Part shown: piece after piece, positions 60,376 to 64,000 of the stretch | Layout of the letters: each line of letters starts with the position of its first letter | Position numbering within the stretch: position 1 is the first letter of the stretch | Source: Leeia aquatica | GTDB lineage: Bacteria; Pseudomonadota; Gammaproteobacteria; Burkholderiales; Leeiaceae | NCBI RefSeq assembly: GCF_012641365.1 | Contig: NZ_JABAIM010000002.1 | Location: 310,001-374,000 of the forward strand | Reading direction: 5' to 3' | Length of the DNA stretch: 64,000 nt | The notes under the pieces: model-generated | The model's input: only the letters and a program-made list of their open reading frames with translations | What the model was told of the DNA's origin: nothing | Database searches by the model: none | Translations under genes and position numbers: made by a program

Positions 60376-61013
60376 TGGGCCTGCCGTAAAGCTTGCTGAC
60401 GATGCTGTACCGCCTCCAGTGCAGCATCGTCCAGCCTGGCTGCATGACGTAACCAGTGCAGGTAAAAGGCATCTGCGGGCACAAACGCTGCGGCCTGCCG
60501 CCCTACCTGCCGGAAACCCCGGTTCAGGTAGTCATCCAGCTGTGCGGCGGCGAGCAGGTCTTCCAGCGGTGGTGTTTCGCCAGATAAAGCCAGCCGCACT
60601 TCTGCCAGCGCCTGATTGAGGTGCTGCTGTACGCTACGGTCGCCGCCGTGCAGGAAAACCGTCTGCCGGTGTTGGCTGGCACACTCCGCCAGCGCCGCAT
60701 CGGCTTCAGACTCGGTCAGTCCCCCGACATCATCATTCAGCCACAGCAGGTGATTGGCAATCCGCTGCCAGAATTGCTGCAGCAAGGCCGCGTAGTCGCC
60801 TTTACGAATTCCCCATAGTGCCACAGCAAAGCGACTGTGCTGTTCCATCAGGATGAATACCGTGCGGCGGCTGACCGTTGCTGCATGCAGCTGCCAACGC
60901 CAGCCTTGCAGCGCCCCCACTGGCGCCACGTCCCGCACAGGGCTGTGCGTCCGGCCTTGCCGGGTCTGGCTGAGTGCGCGTGCCGCCGCCTGGGTACAGT
61001 GCAGGGTCAACAT
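60342..61013 (-). CDS. DUF6933-like hypothetical protein
   Basis: A 223-residue protein opening [14 protein letters not shown], which I recall as the start of DUF6933-type proteins, with [31 protein letters not shown] and [12 protein letters not shown]. Function unknown; members are small soluble proteins. It overlaps the EVE gene end. The dapA terminator lies upstream, so it has its own promoter in 61014-61083 or depends on read-through. Confidence 0.6.
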   Translation of the reverse strand: MLTLHCTQAAARALSQTRQGRTHSPVRDVAPVGALQGWRWQLHAATVSRRTVFILMEQHSRFAVALWGIRKGDYAALLQQFWQRIANHLLWLNDDVGGLTESEADAALAECASQHRQTVFLHGGDRSVQQHLNQALAEVRLALSGETPPLEDLLAAAQLDDYLNRGFRQVGRQAAAFVPADAFYLHWLRHAARLDDAALEAVQHRQQALRQAHYAALWGELEA

Positions 61014-61021
61014 GATGAACT

Positions 61022-61058
61022 CCGAAAAACGTGCGGGACAGCCTCACGCTGTCCCGCA
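61022..61058 (-). terminator. Rho-independent terminator of dapA
   Basis: TGCGGGACAGC (61032-61042) and its inverse (61048-61058) form a perfect 11-bp stem with a five-base loop; on the minus strand GTTTTT follows. It is 26 bases past the dapA stop. Confidence 0.88.
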
Positions 61059-61083
61059 GGATAAAGCCAGCCAACGGCCAGGT

Positions 61084-61965
61084 CTAGCCGGTAAAGGCCT
61101 CCAGCGTAGCGGACAGCGCACGCAGGCGCTCACGCAAGCCCTGGCTGGCGGGCAGGAACGGCAGGCGCAAGATGTCCTGGCACCAGCCCTGCTCGGCGAG
61201 CAGTGCTTTCACAGGAATAGGGTTGGGCTCGGCAAACAGGGCCTGCATCAGTGGCAACAGGGCGGTATGAAGACGGCGCGCCTCGTCCAGCTTGCCTTGC
61301 CTGACCAGCTGGTACAGCCGCACATGCCAGCGCGTATGAATATGCGCAGAGCCTGCGATGGCGCCGTGCCCGCCAAGGCACATCACCGGGAAATTCTGTG
61401 CATCGTCGCCCGACAGCACCTTGAGCGGCGTCTCCTGCACCAGCCTGACGGTGCGCTCATTATTGCCACCGCATTCCTTGATCGCCACCACTCGACGGTC
61501 ACGAGTCAATGCTTGCAGGGTATCCACTTCCACATTCACCCCGGTACGGAACGGGATGTTGTACACCACCAGCGGCAGATCGCTGGCTTCGACCACCGCC
61601 TCGTAGTGGCGTTGAATACCAGCCTGGGTGGGGCGGACATAAGAAGGCGGCGTCACCAGCAGGCCATCGGGCTTGAGCCGGGCCAGTTGCCGGGCCTGTG
61701 CCACCGCCGCATCGGTCGCGAACTGGGTCACACCCAGAATGATCGGCAATTCAGGTGCAGCTTCGCGCAACGTGGCGAATACCGCCTCCTGTTCACCGGG
61801 GTGCAGCAATACCCCTTCACCGGTGGTGGCCCCCGCCACCAGACCGTGAATACCCTGCCCCGCCAGATGGCAGGTCAGGCGCGCCAGAGCGACGTGGTCA
61901 ATCTGGCCATCGGCCTGCATCGGCGTGATGATGGGCAACCAGATACCTTCAAATACAGTGTGCAT
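61084..61965 (-). CDS. dapA: 4-hydroxy-tetrahydrodipicolinate synthase
   Basis: A 293-residue DapA-family aldolase that condenses pyruvate with aspartate semialdehyde in lysine and diaminopimelate synthesis. The Schiff-base Lys163 (AIKECGG), Thr47-Thr48 (GATTGEG), Tyr135 and Arg140 (YNIPFRTG) are present, as are EPNPIPVK and the ending typical of DapA. The usual TPYYNRPSQEG reads TPPSYVRPTQAG, shifting the second Tyr, so a related aldolase cannot be wholly excluded. GAGGAA precedes ATG 61965. Monocistronic with its own terminator. Confidence 0.88.
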   Translation of the reverse strand: MHTVFEGIWLPIITPMQADGQIDHVALARLTCHLAGQGIHGLVAGATTGEGVLLHPGEQEAVFATLREAAPELPIILGVTQFATDAAVAQARQLARLKPDGLLVTPPSYVRPTQAGIQRHYEAVVEASDLPLVVYNIPFRTGVNVEVDTLQALTRDRRVVAIKECGGNNERTVRLVQETPLKVLSGDDAQNFPVMCLGGHGAIAGSAHIHTRWHVRLYQLVRQGKLDEARRLHTALLPLMQALFAEPNPIPVKALLAEQGWCQDILRLPFLPASQGLRERLRALSATLEAFTG

Positions 61966-62364
61966 GTTTTCCTCATGGTAGAACGGTAATGGGATAGTCC
62001 GTTCCGTGAGTGGCGTACCGTTGGGATCAATCAGGAGAAAAGTTGATATGCGTTCCCGTCCGGCATTCCGCCCGACGGGACGCGACTCCCCGTCAGCGGA
62101 GAAGTCGTTTTTTAGGTTTCAACCCAAGGCCGCACAGGTCCGACACCGCCAGCGGGGCGGTAGAACAAGGCAAGAAAGCACGCAGCATGGCCATGACAAG
62201 GTCACATTCAGGTTGAGCGCTTATCATCCAATAAAGCCGCCAGCCTGACAAGCGCCAAATCAGCCAACGGAAGAAAGACTCCGCCATGCCCCGTGAGTAT
62301 GGACTCCCACGAGTGTTAACATGACAAGCGACTGAAACAGACTTTCCTACATCGGACCACGCGC
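61966..62364. other. Intergenic region, possible small frame and regulatory palindrome
   Basis: Between dapA and the DUF1266 gene. ATG 62048 follows AGGAGA (62032-62037) and opens a 66-codon basic frame to 62248 with no recognisable domain; I do not call it a gene. A single CGGAAGAAAGACTCCG element lies at 62268-62283. Otherwise nothing is seen apart from promoters for the flanking genes. Confidence 0.6.
62268..62283 (+). promoter_or_regulatory. CGGAAGAAA element upstream of the DUF1266 gene
   Basis: CGGAAGAAAGACTCCG, one base from a perfect CGGAA/TTCCG palindrome, 81 bases before the DUF1266 start. It matches the elements upstream of the two giant genes (20776-20791 and 24224-24239) in sequence, orientation and approximate distance. 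Confidence 0.5.
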
Positions 62365-63303
62365 ATGCTGCAACATTTCCCCGGTACCTGGAGCTTCCCC
62401 GCCAGCTGGCACAGTCTGGGCGAATTGAGCCGCTATGGTTCTCTGCCCGGTTGGGTCAAACTTTGGCGAGCGGTCTCGATCCTGCTGTTGCCGGGCGCTG
62501 GTTTTCTGGCTTATCTCTGGCCGCAACCTGTGATCTGGCTCGGCTGTAGCCTGATGGTGCTGCTGTTGCTGCTGAGCTGGCTCTGGCTGGCGACCGCCCC
62601 ACGCCGCGAGATGTTGCGCTATCTGCAGGAAGGCGGGCTGGCGCCGCTGAGTGAACGCCAAAGGCGTGCGCTGCAACCCAATATCGTGCATTGCTACAAC
62701 CGGGGCTGGTGGATAGAGACGCTGGAAATGTGGCCCTGCAGCCACCGTCTGCACCACACGCGCGGCTACTGGCTGCTGGACATCGAAGCCGAACCTGCTT
62801 GCTCACGCAGCTCACTGAAAAGCGACTGGGATATTGAAAGCCGCGAAGACTACTTGCAGATGTTTGACCGACTGCGGCAAGGTCTGCATACGCAGTACCT
62901 GCTGAGCCCGGATGCCAGTGCAGCCTACGTGAATTTGACCGACGAACTCGCCTGGCTGACACAAAGTGACCCCAAGCGGGTAGCCCGCCTTTGGCAAGAA
63001 CAAGACGGCAAACCCGCGCATCTGATCTGGGGTTTCGATCTGTGGCGCGCCAGCAATATGGCCCGCATGGCCTGGCAAGCCCAGTACATCAGCGAAGCGG
63101 AAGCCTGGGCACATATTGAAGCCGTAGCCGAACAGATTTTCCAGCGCTTTGCCTCGCTGGATGAGTTCTTTTTCAGTTACCTGGTGGGCTTCGCCTTCTG
63201 GAACCGGGACAAAGCGGAGTGTGAAGAGAGAGTCAGTTTCTATACCGTCTTTGTCCGCCAATGCCACTGGCCACGCGCCAAAACCTTATGGGGCTGGCAA
63301 TAA
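62365..63303 (+). CDS. DUF1266 membrane-anchored protein
   Basis: A 312-residue protein with two N-terminal membrane helices (about 35-55 and 58-78), then a DUF1266 domain: SDWDIESREDYLQMFDRLRQG, IWGFDLWRASNMARMAWQAQYISEAEAW, FSYLVGFAFWN. DUF1266 proteins are uncharacterised and often occur near toxin or secretion clusters, which I do not see here. It shares an upstream palindrome with the giant genes, the only hint of function. Confidence 0.8.
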   Translation: MLQHFPGTWSFPASWHSLGELSRYGSLPGWVKLWRAVSILLLPGAGFLAYLWPQPVIWLGCSLMVLLLLLSWLWLATAPRREMLRYLQEGGLAPLSERQRRALQPNIVHCYNRGWWIETLEMWPCSHRLHHTRGYWLLDIEAEPACSRSSLKSDWDIESREDYLQMFDRLRQGLHTQYLLSPDASAAYVNLTDELAWLTQSDPKRVARLWQEQDGKPAHLIWGFDLWRASNMARMAWQAQYISEAEAWAHIEAVAEQIFQRFASLDEFFFSYLVGFAFWNRDKAECEERVSFYTVFVRQCHWPRAKTLWGWQ

Positions 63304-63307
63304 CGTC

Positions 63308-63787
63308 TCAGAACAAGGAGGCCTGCCGTGGCGCCTCTGCCGGGGCTCGCTTCTGCTGAGGTGTCAAATGGGTGACGGCCAGGCCATAGCGCCGCTGGAT
63401 GGCGTCCGCCACCATGGAACGGTGGCACATGTGCGGGTCCGCCTCATAGCACAGCAATACACTGGGCGAAGCCTGCGCAACACGCGCCAGTGCCGCAAGC
63501 GGCTCATGCTGAGACTCCAGCCAGCTACAGAAATCCCGCGTATACCGCCCCCAGTCATCGTCTTCACGGTAGCGCATGCGGATCGGGCGTGGGCAGCCCA
63601 ACTCGGACATCGGCTGATACTGCACCCCAGCCGCCTCCAGCCAATCAGCCATACTCGCACCAGAGAAACCTGGCTTGCGGGAAAAGGGCGATTCTCGGAC
63701 ATCCACCAGTGTTTGCACGCCGTGCTGCTGCAGGCATGCGGCAAAGGCAGGGGCCGTCAAACCTTCATAACCGATGGTGTACAGCAT
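63308..63787 (-). CDS. DUF488 domain protein
   Basis: A 159-residue DUF488 protein: YTIGYEG, TLVDVRESPFSRKPGFS, LCYEADPHMCHRSMVADAI (two Cys and His). Members may bind metal or nucleic acid, but function is unknown. AAGGA with six bases to ATG 63787 favours this start over the ATG at 63790. Convergent with the DUF1266 gene (4-base gap). Confidence 0.88.
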   Translation of the reverse strand: MLYTIGYEGLTAPAFAACLQQHGVQTLVDVRESPFSRKPGFSGASMADWLEAAGVQYQPMSELGCPRPIRMRYREDDDWGRYTRDFCSWLESQHEPLAALARVAQASPSVLLCYEADPHMCHRSMVADAIQRRYGLAVTHLTPQQKRAPAEAPRQASLF

Positions 63788-63951
63788 CATGTGTCCTTGC
63801 CCGTCCTAGCCTGCGCATGGCAGCATGTTGTCATGACTGCGCGGAGGCAGCAAGGTTCCCACCTGTACTCCTGACCCACACTATTCCCGCTTCTCTTTTG
63901 GAGATGGGCGTTTAATCACGCGGACTAGACCTCCATGCAAAGGAGGGGGCT

Positions 63952-64000
63952 ATGTGTTTTTCCCTCTACCAGTCTCAAGCAGAACCAGGCTCATGCTCCA
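63952..64000 (+). CDS. Start of a gene cut by the window edge
   Basis: ATG 63952 follows a strong AAAGGAGGGGG ribosome site and opens a frame (MCFSLYQSQAEPGSCS) that runs off the window after 16 codons. Too short to identify. The strong ribosome site is the only support. Confidence 0.45.
   Translation, partial: MCFSLYQSQAEPGSCS

Noticed and set aside
62048-62248. 66-codon basic frame with AGGAGA upstream
   Set aside because: No domain, spacing of ten bases, and composition typical of out-of-frame GC-rich DNA; kept only as a note in the intergenic entry.
1-64000. Mobile elements, tRNA or rRNA genes
   Set aside because: No transposase, integrase, phage gene, direct-repeat-bounded island, tRNA cloverleaf or rRNA segment could be recognised on either strand.

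Overview
The window reads as chromosomal DNA of a free-living betaproteobacterium, probably near the Neisseriales/Chromobacteriaceae. It is GC-rich with high coding density on both strands. The phenylalanine hydroxylase (54116-55006) closely resembles the short bacterial enzyme of Chromobacterium as I remember it, and LysR, MarR, LysE and DMT genes are abundant. I see no rRNA, tRNA, CRISPR array, insertion sequence, phage gene or replication origin. The taxonomic placement is an inference from protein resemblance only.

Layout. 1-366 is an AT-rich non-coding leader. 367-3086 is a tight three-gene operon (FeeM/GNAT-type acyltransferase, ThiF/E1-like adenylyltransferase, nitroreductase-fold protein) that looks like a small, little-described biosynthetic unit. 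3183-6130 holds small genes, an Ada/Ogt-like DNA repair fusion and a membrane protein. 6145-12380 is a run of LysR regulators beside oxidoreductases and two LysE exporters. 12530-17282 has a secreted delta-class carbonic anhydrase, a long aminopeptidase P, and a MarR/MFS pair around a 46-bp palindrome. 17287-24114 contains two tandem giant paralogues (about 1100 residues each) of unknown function. 24253-28427 is a LysR-controlled operon (SDR lacking the catalytic Tyr, NTF2-like, tautomerase, secreted MBL hydrolase, DsbA/FrnE-like). 28563-36945 has a DUF455 protein and a complete peptide ABC transporter with two paralogous binding proteins. 37135-45084 has a tiny membrane protein, a periplasmic cyclophilin, a MarR-controlled ArsN2-ArsN1-like acetyltransferase fusion, an ArsI-like C-As lyase, a COG0523 GTPase and an HD protein. 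45095-53549 is mostly stress and redox enzymes with their regulators. 53518-56625 is a phenylalanine hydroxylation module (Lrp regulator, phhA, phhB and a QDPR-like SDR). 56564-63787 carries TetR- and MarR-controlled membrane proteins, an EVE protein, dapA, DUF1266 and DUF488. A partial gene starts at 63952.

How the parts work together. The phh operon appears to hold the whole pterin cycle: hydroxylase, carbinolamine dehydratase, and an SDR with the signature of eukaryotic quinonoid dihydropteridine reductase. The ABC transporter genes are separated by hairpins that should give binding proteins > permeases/ATPase. ArsN2/ArsN1 and ArsI about 2 kb apart suggest defence against organoarsenicals. 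Several palindromes fit the adjacent regulators (16033-16078, 39983-40034, 48527-48556, 57251-57302). A 16-bp palindrome, CGGAAGAAA-N2-(T/C)TCCG, lies in the same orientation 80-125 bp upstream of both giant genes and of the distant DUF1266 gene, suggesting a shared regulon.
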